From contig NZ_JASVDS010000004.1 of the NCBI RefSeq assembly GCF_030285365.1, positions 434,001-498,000 of the forward strand: a DNA stretch of 64,000 nt, written 5' to 3'. Below are positions 1 to 8,034 of this stretch, in pieces. This DNA is from Roseateles subflavus (GTDB taxonomy: Bacteria > Pseudomonadota > Gammaproteobacteria > Burkholderiales > Burkholderiaceae_C). The position numbers and the translations under genes were made by a program. The notes under the pieces are model-generated. The model was not told where the DNA came from. It searched no databases and saw nothing but the letters and a program-made list of their open reading frames with translations. Position 1 is the stretch's first letter. Each line of letters starts with the position of its first letter.

Positions 1-860
1 CGGCCAGCGCGATGATGCTGACCATCGACCGCACGCTCAATGCCATCTGGCGCGTGAAGAAGCCGCGGCCCATCGCCCAGCGGGTGCTGGTGTACTGGGC
101 GGCCATGACGCTGTGCCCGCTGCTGCTGGGCGGCAGCCTCACGCTCACCAGCTACGCCATCTCGTCCGGCCAGGGCCTGGTGGACAAGCTGCCCCAGGGC
201 CTGTCCGTGGTGCTCAACAGCATGGATGTGGTGGTGCTGGCCGCGGCCATGGCCGCGCTTTTCCACTACGTGCCGAACACGCATGTGCGCTGGCGGCACG
301 CCATCCTCGGCGGCGTCTTCGTGGCCATCGCCTTCACGCTGGCCAAGGGCGTGCTGGCCTGGTATGTGAAGCAGGTGCCGACCTTCTCCACGCTCTACGG
401 CGCCTTTGCCACGGTGCCCATCTTCCTGATCTGGATCTACGTGGCCTGGGCCATCGTGCTGCTGGGCGCGATCCTGGCCGCGAACGCGCCGGCCCTCACG
501 CACAAGATGCTGCGCCGCCACGACGCGCCGGGCCTGGCGTTCGAGCTGGCCTTGGAAATCATCCGCGAGCTGCGCCGCGCGCGCGACGCGGGGGAGGGCG
601 GGGCCAGCAGCCTGGGCCTCGCCACGGCCCTGCGCGTGGACGCCCTGCAGCTCGAACCCGTGGTGGACACGCTGATCGCCATGAGTCTGGTCGGCCGCCT
701 GGAGGAAGCGGGCGCCCAGCGCCTGACCTTGTTGTGCGAGCCGACCCACACGCCCGCCGGGCCGCTGATCAAGGAGCTGCTGGCCGAGCACTCCGAGTCG
801 CTGGCCCTGCTGTGGGCGCGCAGCGACTGGACGCGGGTGCGCCTGTCCGAGCTGCTTTGA
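1..860 (+). CDS. YihY/BrkB family inner-membrane protein (5' end outside window)
   Basis: The reading frame is already open at the window's left edge (codons in frame with position 3), so the gene begins upstream and about 286 residues are visible. The first visible residues (MMLTIDRTLNAIWRV) match the interior of YihY proteins, which have six membrane helices. Hydrophobic segments follow at roughly residues 25-50, 65-85, 100-120 and 130-155 of the visible part. The last 120 residues are soluble and look like a winged-helix extension, seen in the longer betaproteobacterial versions. The family was once called RNase BN, but that activity was later assigned elsewhere; the real function is unknown. 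Family call is firm, function is open. Confidence 0.85.
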   Translation, partial: ASAMMLTIDRTLNAIWRVKKPRPIAQRVLVYWAAMTLCPLLLGGSLTLTSYAISSGQGLVDKLPQGLSVVLNSMDVVVLAAAMAALFHYVPNTHVRWRHAILGGVFVAIAFTLAKGVLAWYVKQVPTFSTLYGAFATVPIFLIWIYVAWAIVLLGAILAANAPALTHKMLRRHDAPGLAFELALEIIRELRRARDAGEGGASSLGLATALRVDALQLEPVVDTLIAMSLVGRLEEAGAQRLTLLCEPTHTPAGPLIKELLAEHSESLALLWARSDWTRVRLSELL

Positions 861-881
861 GCGGGTCTGGGGCGGCGTCCG

Positions 882-1460
882 TCAGGGGTGGATGACCACC
901 AGCAGCGCCGTCGCGGCCTGCTTGCCCGTGTTGCGGATGGCGTGCGGGCCATCGACGGCGTAGCGCGCCGTCTCGCCCGTCTTGAGCTTCTGGGTGGTGT
1001 TGCCGGCCGAGATCTCCAGCTGACCCGCCAGCACGCTCAGGTGCTCGCGCGAGCCGGGCTCATGCGCGCCTGATTCCAGCGCGCCGCCGGGCTGCACGGT
1101 CAGCTCGTACCACTCGAACTGGCCGGCCATGTCGATGGGGCCGAGGATGCGCAGCAGGCACTTGCCGTCCGGGCTGCTCATGCCGGGAATGCCATGCGCC
1201 GGCACCACCTCGATGGCCGGCGCGGCCGGCTTCTCGCCGCCCAGCAGCTCCGAGAGCTCCACCCGGAGCGCATTCGCCAGACGCCAGACCACCGCGACGG
1301 TGGGATTGGCCTGGTTTCTCTCGATCTGCGAGAGCATGCTCTTGCTCACGCCCGCCCGGCGCGAGAGCTCGTCCAGCGACAGGCCCTGGGCCTGGCGCAG
1401 CGCCTGCAGGGTGGCGCCGACGCGCGGCGGTTCGAGGCTGTCAGGATGCGGGACGGACAT
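882..1460 (-). CDS. XRE-family transcriptional regulator with C-terminal cupin domain
   Basis: This 192-residue protein has an N-terminal helix-turn-helix (about residues 15-70; core LSRRAGVSKSMLSQIERN) and a C-terminal cupin barrel (about 110-190; G-x-REHLSVL ... G-x-L). The start MSVPHPD was chosen because the minus strand has AAGGTCGC just before it and the frame upstream is not protein-like. Regulators of this build usually sense a small metabolite through the cupin. The gene is divergent from kbl, separated by 133 bp holding two inverted repeats, so it most likely controls kbl-tdh and itself. The ligand is not evident; threonine or a breakdown product would fit the context. Confidence 0.9.
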   Translation of the reverse strand: MSVPHPDSLEPPRVGATLQALRQAQGLSLDELSRRAGVSKSMLSQIERNQANPTVAVVWRLANALRVELSELLGGEKPAAPAIEVVPAHGIPGMSSPDGKCLLRILGPIDMAGQFEWYELTVQPGGALESGAHEPGSREHLSVLAGQLEISAGNTTQKLKTGETARYAVDGPHAIRNTGKQAATALLVVIHP

Positions 1461-1501
1461 GGAGCGACCTTCAGAGATGCCGGTTGTGCGAGTTCGTTCA
1501 C

Positions 1502-1530
1502 TTGACCCTGGGATGCATTTCCCAGATACT
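1502..1530 (+). promoter_or_regulatory. sigma70-type promoter for kbl-tdh
   Basis: TTGACC at 1502-1507 and GATACT at 1525-1530 are separated by exactly 17 bp and point toward kbl. The match to the consensus is good at -35 and moderate at -10. Start site not known; predicted transcript begins near 1537. Confidence 0.5.
1508..1525. promoter_or_regulatory. Inverted repeat in promoter spacer, probable operator
   Basis: CTGGGA (1508-1513) and TCCCAG (1520-1525) form a perfect 6-bp inverted repeat with a 6-bp spacer. It fills the spacer of the predicted kbl promoter, the classic position for a repressor. The divergent XRE regulator is the obvious candidate to bind it. Confidence 0.45.
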
Positions 1531-1537
1531 GCACGAA

Positions 1538-1555
1538 AGTTCGATATAGTGAACT
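1538..1555. promoter_or_regulatory. Second inverted repeat, probable operator
   Basis: AGTTC (1538-1542) and GAACT (1551-1555) form a 5-bp inverted repeat around an A+T-rich 8-bp centre, in an A+T-rich patch unlike the surrounding DNA. It lies at the predicted kbl transcription start. A partial copy (TTCGATTTAA) follows at about 1559-1568. Confidence 0.4.
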
Positions 1556-1593
1556 GAATTCGATTTAACGGATTGTGCCCCAGGAGACCGAAC

Positions 1594-2799
1594 ATGGCCA
1601 ATGCTGAAGACTTCTACGCCCACCTGCGCCACGAGCTGCAGTCCATCCGCGAAGCCGGCCTGTTCAAGAGCGAGCGCGTCATCACGAGCCACCAGGGCGC
1701 CGTGGTGCAGACGAACGATGGCCGCGAGGTCATCAACCTCTGCGCCAACAACTACCTGGGCCTGTCCTCCCACCCGCAGGTGATCGAGGCGGCCCACGAA
1801 GCGCTGCGCAGCCATGGCTACGGCCTCTCCAGCGTTCGATTCATCTGCGGCACGCAGGACATCCACAAGACGCTGGAACAGCGCATCGCGCGCTTCCTGG
1901 GCACCGAGGACACCATCCTCTACGCCGCGGCCTTTGACGCCAACGGCGGCCTCTTCGAGCCCCTGCTGGGCGAGCAGGACGCCATCATCAGCGACGAGCT
2001 CAACCACGCCTCCATCATCGACGGCATCCGCCTGTGCAAGGCCAAGCGCTTCCGCTACAAGCACAACGACCTCGCCGACCTCGAGGCCCAGCTGCAGGCC
2101 GCCGAAGCCGCCGGCGCCCGTTTCAAGCTGGTCTTCACCGACGGTGTCTTCTCCATGGACGGCACCATCGCCCAGCTGGACAAGATCCGCGAGCTCTGCG
2201 ACCGCTACGGCGCGCTGCTGGGCATCGATGAATGCCATGCCAGCGGCTTCCTGGGCAAGACCGGCCGCGGCACGCACGAGCATCGCGGCGTCTTCGGCAA
2301 GATCGACATCATCACCGGCACCCTGGGCAAGGCCCTGGGGGGCGCGTCGGGCGGCTTCACCACCGGTCGCAAGGAAGTGATCGAGCTGCTGCGCCAGCGC
2401 TCGCGCCCCTACCTGTTCTCCAACACCGTGGCGCCCAGCATCGTGGGCGGCTCCATCGCCGTGCTGGACATCCTGGAAGGCTCGACCGCGCTGCGCGACA
2501 AGCTCGAGGCCAACACGGCCTACTTCCGCGAGGCCATCCAGGCCGCCGGCTTCGAGATCAAGCCGGGCACGCACCCCATCACGCCCATCATGGTCTACGA
2601 CGCCGTCAAGGCGCAGCAGCTGAGCGCCCGCCTGCTGGAGCTGGGCGTCTACGCCGTCGGCTTCTTCTTCCCCGTGGTGCCCAAGGGCCAGGCGCGCATC
2701 CGCGTGCAGATCTCGGCCGTGCATGAGCGCCACCACCTGGAGCAGGCCGTTGCCGCGTTCACGCAGGCCGGCCGCGAGCTGGGCCTCATTCCGGCCTGA
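1594..2799 (+). CDS. kbl: 2-amino-3-ketobutyrate CoA ligase (glycine C-acetyltransferase)
   Basis: This 401-residue PLP enzyme of the alpha-oxoamine synthase group matches E. coli Kbl (398 residues) along its whole length. The cofactor lysine lies in GTLGKALGGASGGF, and DECHASGFLG and SSVRFICGTQ are typical. It cleaves 2-amino-3-oxobutyrate with CoA to glycine and acetyl-CoA, the second step of threonine catabolism. The start MANAEDF was preferred over one 21 bp upstream because CAGGAGACC precedes it and it matches family N-termini. The first-step dehydrogenase follows 44 bp downstream, so the two form an operon. Confidence 0.97.
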   Translation: MANAEDFYAHLRHELQSIREAGLFKSERVITSHQGAVVQTNDGREVINLCANNYLGLSSHPQVIEAAHEALRSHGYGLSSVRFICGTQDIHKTLEQRIARFLGTEDTILYAAAFDANGGLFEPLLGEQDAIISDELNHASIIDGIRLCKAKRFRYKHNDLADLEAQLQAAEAAGARFKLVFTDGVFSMDGTIAQLDKIRELCDRYGALLGIDECHASGFLGKTGRGTHEHRGVFGKIDIITGTLGKALGGASGGFTTGRKEVIELLRQRSRPYLFSNTVAPSIVGGSIAVLDILEGSTALRDKLEANTAYFREAIQAAGFEIKPGTHPITPIMVYDAVKAQQLSARLLELGVYAVGFFFPVVPKGQARIRVQISAVHERHHLEQAVAAFTQAGRELGLIPA

Positions 2800-2843
2800 C
2801 GCCCGCCCCATCTCCGTTCCCGCCCCACAGAAAGAGCTGCCCC

Positions 2844-3797
2844 ATGAGCCGCCAAACCAAGATCCTCATCATCGGCGCCAATGGCCAGATCGGCACCGAG
2901 CTGGCCCAGGAGCTGGCCCTGCGCCACGGCAACGCCAACGTCATCACCAGCGACCTCGCGCCCGAGGGCCGCGTGAAGTCGCTGACGCACGAGATGCTGG
3001 ATGCGACTGACGGCGCGGCCGTCGCCGCGGCGGTCAAACGCCACGATATCACGCAGATCTACCTGCTGGCGGCGGCGCTCTCGGCCACCGGCGAGAAGCA
3101 CCCGATGTGGGCCTGGGATCTCAACATGAAGGGCCTGCTCAATGTGCTGGAGCTGGCCCGCACGCAGAAGCTCGATCGCATCTTCTGGCCGAGCTCCATC
3201 GCGGCCTTCGGCCCCAGCACGCCGGCCGTGATGACGCCGCAGAGCACGGTCATGGACCCGACCACGGTCTACGGCATCTCCAAGCAGGCCGGCGAGCGCT
3301 GGTGTGCCTGGTACCACGCCAAGCACGGCGTGGACGTGCGAAGCCTGCGCTACCCGGGCCTGATCAGCTACAAGACCCCGCCCGGCGGCGGCACCACCGA
3401 CTACGCCGTGGACATCTTCCACAGCGCGCTCAAGACCGGCACCTACAGCTGCTTCCTGGAGGAGGGTCAGGCCTTGCCCATGATGTACATGCCCGACGCC
3501 CTGCGCGCCACCATCGAGCTGATGGAGGCCCCGGCCGAGGCCATCACGGAGCGCGGTTCCTACAACCTGGCCGGCTGCAGCTTCACCCCGGCCGAGATCG
3601 CCGCGGAGATCCGCCGCCGCATTCCCGGCTTCGAGATCAGCTACGCGCCCGACTTCCGCCAGCAGATCGCCGCCAGCTGGCCGCAGTCCATCGATGACAG
3701 CGTGGCCCGCCGCGACTGGGGCTGGAAGCCGCAGTTCGACCTCTCGGCCATGGTCGATGACATGCTCGTCAACCTGAAGCCGCTGCTGCAGGCCTGA
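2844..3797 (+). CDS. tdh: L-threonine 3-dehydrogenase, short-chain (NAD-epimerase-like) type
   Basis: This 317-residue extended short-chain dehydrogenase has the NAD-binding motif GANGQIG near the N-terminus and the catalytic YGISK motif near residue 143. RYPGLISY and PGGGTTDYAVDIFH are characteristic of the threonine dehydrogenase branch of the UDP-galactose-epimerase-like family, known from Cupriavidus, Flavobacterium and animals. It would oxidise threonine to 2-amino-3-oxobutyrate with NAD+ and pass it to the upstream ligase. It is unrelated to the zinc-dependent E. coli Tdh. The substrate is inferred from subfamily motifs plus the kbl neighbour. Confidence 0.9.
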   Translation: MSRQTKILIIGANGQIGTELAQELALRHGNANVITSDLAPEGRVKSLTHEMLDATDGAAVAAAVKRHDITQIYLLAAALSATGEKHPMWAWDLNMKGLLNVLELARTQKLDRIFWPSSIAAFGPSTPAVMTPQSTVMDPTTVYGISKQAGERWCAWYHAKHGVDVRSLRYPGLISYKTPPGGGTTDYAVDIFHSALKTGTYSCFLEEGQALPMMYMPDALRATIELMEAPAEAITERGSYNLAGCSFTPAEIAAEIRRRIPGFEISYAPDFRQQIAASWPQSIDDSVARRDWGWKPQFDLSAMVDDMLVNLKPLLQA

Positions 3798-3879
3798 ACC
3801 GGTCGCCGTGGCACACGGCGATCCCGGCGGCGTGCAGGGCTGCTCGCCGCCGGGGCGGCGCTGCTGCTAAGCTGGCCCC

Positions 3880-4764
3880 ATGGGCCAACGTCTGTGGATC
3901 TGCGGTACCGACGATCGACTGCCCCGTCGCGCCTCGCGCGGCACGGTGCCGTGCCTGCTGTGGGCCGCGCTGCTGGCCCTGCCAGCGCTGGCCGAAGAGC
4001 CCGCGACGAAGCCGCCGGAGAAGCCCGAGGAACTGCGCTACCTGCTGGGCCTGCGCATCTCCAGCGGGCCGGAATATCCCGGCGCCCGCCGCCAGGCGCA
4101 AGGCCTGACCCCCTTGTGGGCCCTCTACTGGGGCCGCTGGCGCTTCACCACGGCCGGCACCGGCGCCATGATGGGCTTCGGCTCCGAAGCCGCCAGCCCC
4201 GGACCCGGCGCCTCGCGCGACTGGCTGCGCGGCGAGCACTGGAAGCTGGGGGTCGGCCTGCGCATCGACAGCGGCCGCGACAGCGACAAGTCCGAGATCA
4301 CCCAAGGCCTGCCCGATGTGCCGCGCACCCTGCGAGGACGCGTGAACCTGCAGGTCGAGCTCGACCCGAAGTGGACCCTCAGCGCGGCCTGGTCACCCGA
4401 CCTGCTGAACCGACGGGGCGGCGCCGAGCTGAGCGTGGACCTCGGGCGCAGCCTCTACCGCAGCCGCCATGCCTCGCTCACGCTGGGGCTGGGCCTCTCG
4501 GCCTCGGACCGCCGTCATCTGCAGAGCTATTTCGGCGTGCCCGAGGGCAGCGAGGCCGCGCAGCGGCTGGGCCGCTCCTACGAGCCGGGTACGGGGCTGA
4601 CCGGCGCCTCCGTCAACCTCAGCTACCTGCAGGCGCTGACCCCGCGCTGGGTGCTGGTGGCCAGCTGGACCGAAGGACGGCTGCTGGATGCGGCGGCCGC
4701 CAGTCCCATCGTGGAGACGACGCGCCAGCGCAGCGCTTCGATCGGGCTGGCCTACCGGAACTGA
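3880..4764 (+). CDS. MipA/OmpV family outer-membrane protein
   Basis: The 294-residue product has a signal peptide (hydrophobic run CLLWAALLALPALA, cleavage near residue 38). It then shows alternating amphipathic strands typical of a small beta-barrel. LGLRISSGPEYPGARRQ is the usual MipA start, and the chain ends in a strand closing with an aromatic-rich GLAYRN. MipA was described as a scaffold for murein synthesis enzymes, but most family members are uncharacterised. It stands alone between tdh and a convergent gene. Confidence 0.85.
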   Translation: MGQRLWICGTDDRLPRRASRGTVPCLLWAALLALPALAEEPATKPPEKPEELRYLLGLRISSGPEYPGARRQAQGLTPLWALYWGRWRFTTAGTGAMMGFGSEAASPGPGASRDWLRGEHWKLGVGLRIDSGRDSDKSEITQGLPDVPRTLRGRVNLQVELDPKWTLSAAWSPDLLNRRGGAELSVDLGRSLYRSRHASLTLGLGLSASDRRHLQSYFGVPEGSEAAQRLGRSYEPGTGLTGASVNLSYLQALTPRWVLVASWTEGRLLDAAAASPIVETTRQRSASIGLAYRN

Positions 4765-4784
4765 GTCCGGGGCCGGCGGGCCTC

Positions 4785-5102
4785 TCAGAAGGGAAGGCGG
4801 CCCGTCCAGATCTCGAAGTACATGCGCCAGTCGCCCATGAAGCTCCACAGGGGGCGGCGGAAGCTCGCGGGGCGGTTCTTCTCGAAGACGAAGTGACCGA
4901 TCCAGGCGAAGCCGTAGCCGCACAGCAGCCCGGCCACGAGCCATGCCCATTGCCCGGTGACGAGCAGCGCACCCAGGCACAGCAGCGCGAGGCTGGAGCC
5001 GAGGAAGTGCAGGCGCCGGCACGTCCGGTTGGCGTGCTCGCCGAGGTAGAAGGGATAGAACTCGGCGAAGCTGCGGATCGAGGCGAGGGCGTCGGTGGCC
5101 AT
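4785..5102 (-). CDS. Mpo1-like (DUF962) small membrane protein
   Basis: The 105-residue protein has the family pattern SFAEFYPFYLGEHANRTCRRLHFLGSS, then two hydrophobic helices and a conserved end (GHFVFEKNRPASFRRPLWSFMGDWRMY). The conserved histidines resemble those of yeast Mpo1, an Fe2+-dependent dioxygenase that alpha-oxidises 2-hydroxy fatty acids. The bacterial role is unproven. The start MATDAL was chosen for the CAGGAGTCGCC just upstream. It converges on the MipA-like gene with a 20-bp gap. Confidence 0.88.
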   Translation of the reverse strand: MATDALASIRSFAEFYPFYLGEHANRTCRRLHFLGSSLALLCLGALLVTGQWAWLVAGLLCGYGFAWIGHFVFEKNRPASFRRPLWSFMGDWRMYFEIWTGRLPF

Positions 5103-5217
5103 GGCGACTCCTGCGGTCACAAAGGGTGGCCCATTGAACGCCGGCCGGCGGCGCCGCGCCATCGGGGGCAGCCATGAGGGGCTGTCACGCCGGTGACGCC
5201 CCCCCGGGCTCGCCTCC

Positions 5218-6036
5218 TCAGCCCAGCCGGGCGGGCTGCAATGCGGCTTGCAGCGCTGCCAGCACGGTGTCCGGCGCCTCGGCCATCATCGAATGCCCCG
5301 CCTCGGGAATGCGGTGGACCGTGGCCTTCAGGGCCTGCACCAGCGCCTGCGCCTGCTTCGGCGAGGTCATGACGTCGCGATCCGCGGCGAGCACATGGCT
5401 GGGGCAACGGACGCGCGCCGCGGCCTCGAGCCCGCCGGCGTAGCGGTCGCAGACCTGGAAGTCGTGGAGGAAGAGATTGGCCTCGCTCGACGTCGACTGG
5501 ATGCGGCGCATCAGCGCGAGATTGCCGCCATGCAGCCAGCTGCCCGGGCCGGGATAGCCGGGCTTGGCGGACTGGGTGCTGTGCGAGAAGACATTGACCA
5601 TCGCCATGGCCTTCTCGGGCGCCGTGGCGGCCGTGGTGAGCAGGGCCTCCGACACCTTCATCGGGAAGGCCGTGCCCAGCAGCAGCAGGTGCGTGGCGCG
5701 CTCGGGCGCCTGCGCGGCGGCCTCCAGCGCGATCAGCGAGCCCATGCTGTGGCCGGCCAGTGCCGCCTGGGTCACGCCGGCCGTGGTCAGCAGGTCCAGC
5801 AGCCAGGCGCCGGCGGCCTCGACGCTGGGCAGGGCGGGGCCGGCGCTGCGGCCGTGCCCGGGCAGGTCCACGGCCAGCACGCCGTAGCCGTGATGGGCGA
5901 ACCAGCGCGCCAGCAGCGTGAAGACGCTGTGGTCATGCAGGGCGCCATGGACGAAGACGAGGCAGGGCAGGGCGGGGTCGAAGGCGCGCCCGCCGGTGTA
6001 GGCATAGGCCTCGCGGCCTTGAACGTTCAGTTGCAT
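5218..6036 (-). CDS. Alpha/beta-fold hydrolase
   Basis: This 272-residue protein has a classic alpha/beta-hydrolase core: oxyanion region VFVHGALHDH (about 28-37), nucleophile elbow GHSMG with Ser97, an acid in LAADRDVM and the histidine in PEAGHSMM. No signal peptide is seen, so it should be cytoplasmic. It lies 10 bp after the sulfhydrylase gene and is probably co-transcribed with it. The substrate cannot be told from sequence; it is too short and lacks the hallmarks of homoserine O-acetyltransferase. Confidence 0.88.
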   Translation of the reverse strand: MQLNVQGREAYAYTGGRAFDPALPCLVFVHGALHDHSVFTLLARWFAHHGYGVLAVDLPGHGRSAGPALPSVEAAGAWLLDLLTTAGVTQAALAGHSMGSLIALEAAAQAPERATHLLLLGTAFPMKVSEALLTTAATAPEKAMAMVNVFSHSTQSAKPGYPGPGSWLHGGNLALMRRIQSTSSEANLFLHDFQVCDRYAGGLEAAARVRCPSHVLAADRDVMTSPKQAQALVQALKATVHRIPEAGHSMMAEAPDTVLAALQAALQPARLG

Positions 6037-6046
6037 GGCGTGGCGC

Positions 6047-7366
6047 TCACTTCGAGGCGATCTTCAGGGCGGTCTTGAGGTCGGCGATCAGATCGTCCGC
6101 GTCCTCCAGGCCGATGGACAGGCGGATGGTGCCCGGCGTGATGCCGGCCTGCGCCAAGGCGGCGTCGTCCATGCGGAAGTGCGTGGTGCTGGCCGGGTGG
6201 ATCACCAGCGAGCGGCAGTCGCCCACATTGGCCAGGTGGGAGAAGATCTTGAGGCTCTCGATGAAGCGGCGGCCTTGCTCGCGCGTGCCCGCGAGGTCGA
6301 AGCTGAAGACCGCACCGGCGCCCTTGGGCATCAGCTGCCGGGCGAGCGCATGGCCCGGATGCGAGGCCAGGCCCGGATAGGCCACGCGCGTCACCTGCGG
6401 CTGCGCCGCGAGGAACTCGGCGACCTTCTGCGCATTGGCCACATGCCGTTCCATGCGCAGGGACAGCGTCTCCAGCCCTTGCAGCATCAGCCAGGCGGTG
6501 TGGGGGCTCATGCAGGCGCCGAAGTCTCGCAGGCCCTCGCGCCGGGCGCGCAGCAGGAAGGCACCGGTCGTGCTCTCCTCGGTGAAGACCATGCCGTGGA
6601 AGCCATCGTAGGGTTCGCACAGCTCGGCGAAGCGGGCCTGGCCCGCGGCCTTGCTGCGCTCGTACGCGGCCTGCCAGTCGAAGTGGCCACTGTCCACCAG
6701 CACGCCGCCGACGACGGTGCCGTGCCCGCACAGGAACTTGGTGGCGGAATGGAAGACCAGGTCCGCGCCGTGCTGCAGCGGCCTCAGCAGGGCCGGTGGC
6801 GTCAGCGTCGCATCCACCAGCAGCGGCAGCCCTGCCTCGTGGGCGATGGCGGCCACGCCGGGGATGTCCAGCACGTCCATGCCGGGGTTGCCGAGCGTCT
6901 CGCCGAAGAGCAGGCGTGTGTCGGGGCGGATGGCCGCGCGCCAGGCGTCGAGGTCATCGGGGCGCACGAAGGTGGTGCGGATGCCGAAGCGCTGGAGCGT
7001 GTAGTGCAGCAGGTTGTGGGAGCCGCCGTACAGCGCGCTCGACGCGACCACATGGCTGCCCGCCGGCGCAAGGGTGCTGATCGCCAGGAACAGCGCCGCC
7101 TGCCCGCTGGCCGTGGCGATGGCACCCGCGCCGCCCTCGAGCGCGGCCATGCGCTCCTCGAAGACCGCCGTGGTCGGGTTGGAGATGCGCGAGTAGACAT
7201 GCCCCGCGCGCTCCATGTTGAAGAGCGAGGCCGCGTGCGCCGCGCTCTCGAAGACGAAGGACGTGCTGAGGTGCAGCGGGACGGCCCGGGCGCCGGTGCT
7301 GGGGTCGGGTGCCGCCCCGGCGTGCAGGGCCAGGGTGTCGAAGCCGGGATCGCCGTAGCCAGACAT
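6047..7366 (-). CDS. metY: O-acetylhomoserine (thiol)-lyase / MetY-type PLP enzyme
   Basis: The 439-residue protein belongs to the Cys/Met-metabolism PLP family, with the length and N-terminus (GFDTLALHAGAAPDP) of O-acetylhomoserine sulfhydrylases. The cofactor lysine is in HSATKFLCGHG, and SRISNPT and SGQAALFLAI are conserved. It would use sulfide with activated homoserine to make homocysteine. The segment before the PLP lysine reads DATLTPPAL where most MetY proteins have DNTFATP; this may shift substrate preference. The gene is divergent from the CBS-domain gene. Confidence 0.88.
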   Translation of the reverse strand: MSGYGDPGFDTLALHAGAAPDPSTGARAVPLHLSTSFVFESAAHAASLFNMERAGHVYSRISNPTTAVFEERMAALEGGAGAIATASGQAALFLAISTLAPAGSHVVASSALYGGSHNLLHYTLQRFGIRTTFVRPDDLDAWRAAIRPDTRLLFGETLGNPGMDVLDIPGVAAIAHEAGLPLLVDATLTPPALLRPLQHGADLVFHSATKFLCGHGTVVGGVLVDSGHFDWQAAYERSKAAGQARFAELCEPYDGFHGMVFTEESTTGAFLLRARREGLRDFGACMSPHTAWLMLQGLETLSLRMERHVANAQKVAEFLAAQPQVTRVAYPGLASHPGHALARQLMPKGAGAVFSFDLAGTREQGRRFIESLKIFSHLANVGDCRSLVIHPASTTHFRMDDAALAQAGITPGTIRLSIGLEDADDLIADLKTALKIASK

Positions 7367-7385
7367 CGGTTCTGCCTTTCGTGGT

Positions 7386-7414
7386 TTCAGGATGCCGGCA
7401 TTGTGTGCTATGTT
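7386..7414 (+). promoter_or_regulatory. Possible promoter for the CBS-domain gene
   Basis: TTCAGG (7386-7391) and TATGTT (7409-7414) with 17-bp spacing point rightward. GTTGG (7412-7416) and CCAAC (7428-7432) form a small inverted repeat just after. The -35 match is poor, so this is a suggestion only. Confidence 0.3.
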
Positions 7415-7464
7415 GGACGCAATTTCGCCAACCCAGATTCGCCCGCCTGTCGAGGAGAAAACAC

Positions 7465-7932
7465 ATGAAAGTCGCCGACATCCTGCGCGTCAAGGGCAAT
7501 GCCCTCTTCACCGTGCCGCCGGACCAACCCCTGGCAGAGGCCCTTGCCACGATGGCCGAGCGCGACATGGGTTCGCTGGTCGTCATGGAGTTCGGCGAAC
7601 TGGTGGGCATGCTGACCTTCCGCGAGGTGATCGCCGCCGTGGTGCGCAATGGCGGCACCGTGGGCACCAGCCTCGTCCGCTCCGTGATGGACGACCACCC
7701 GCTGACCTGCACCCCCGAGACGGAGATCGATGAAGTCCGCCGCATGATGCTCGGCCGCCATGCCCGTTACATGCCGGTGCTCAATGGCCGCCAGCTGATG
7801 GGCGTGATCTCCTTCTACGACGTCGCCAAGGCCGTGGTGGACAGCCAGGACTTCGAGAACCGCATGCTCAAGGCCTACATCCGCGACTGGCCGGTCGAGG
7901 AGGAAGGCACTTCGCACGAGCCGAAGCTTTGA
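7465..7932 (+). CDS. Two-CBS-domain protein
   Basis: The 155-residue protein consists of two CBS motifs (about 8-62 and 72-130), with PPDQPLAEALATMAERDMGSLVVME in the first and HARYMPVLNGRQLMGVISFYDVAKAV in the second. Such stand-alone pairs usually bind adenine nucleotides and regulate a partner. No partner is visible here: neighbours are metY on the other strand and aroC. The start MKVADIL was chosen for the CGAGGAGAAA upstream; a longer frame to the left is not protein-like. Confidence 0.92.
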   Translation: MKVADILRVKGNALFTVPPDQPLAEALATMAERDMGSLVVMEFGELVGMLTFREVIAAVVRNGGTVGTSLVRSVMDDHPLTCTPETEIDEVRRMMLGRHARYMPVLNGRQLMGVISFYDVAKAVVDSQDFENRMLKAYIRDWPVEEEGTSHEPKL

Positions 7933-7986
7933 GCCGTTGATCGCCAAGCCCCCGGGGCCGCGCGGCCGGGGAGCGCACCATAGAAT

Positions 7987-8032
7987 CCAGGGCACGCCCG
8001 GGCACTCCTGCCGGGGACTGACCCTGGATTTT
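7987..8032 (+). terminator. Hairpin plus T-run directly before the aroC start codon
   Basis: CCAGGG (7987-7992) pairs with CCCTGG (8022-8027), and inside it CCCGG (7997-8001) with CCGGG (8011-8015). The sequence ATTTTTC follows, ending just 2 bases before the aroC ATG. It can end transcription from the CBS gene, but its position also makes it a possible attenuator or translation block for aroC. A TAGAAT -10-like box (7981-7986) lies immediately before it. Confidence 0.5.
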
Positions 8033-8034
8033 TC

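Noticed and set aside
5218-6036. Alpha/beta hydrolase as homoserine O-acetyltransferase beside metY
   Set aside because: It is about 100 residues too short and lacks the MetX lid and motifs; only the generic hydrolase core is present.
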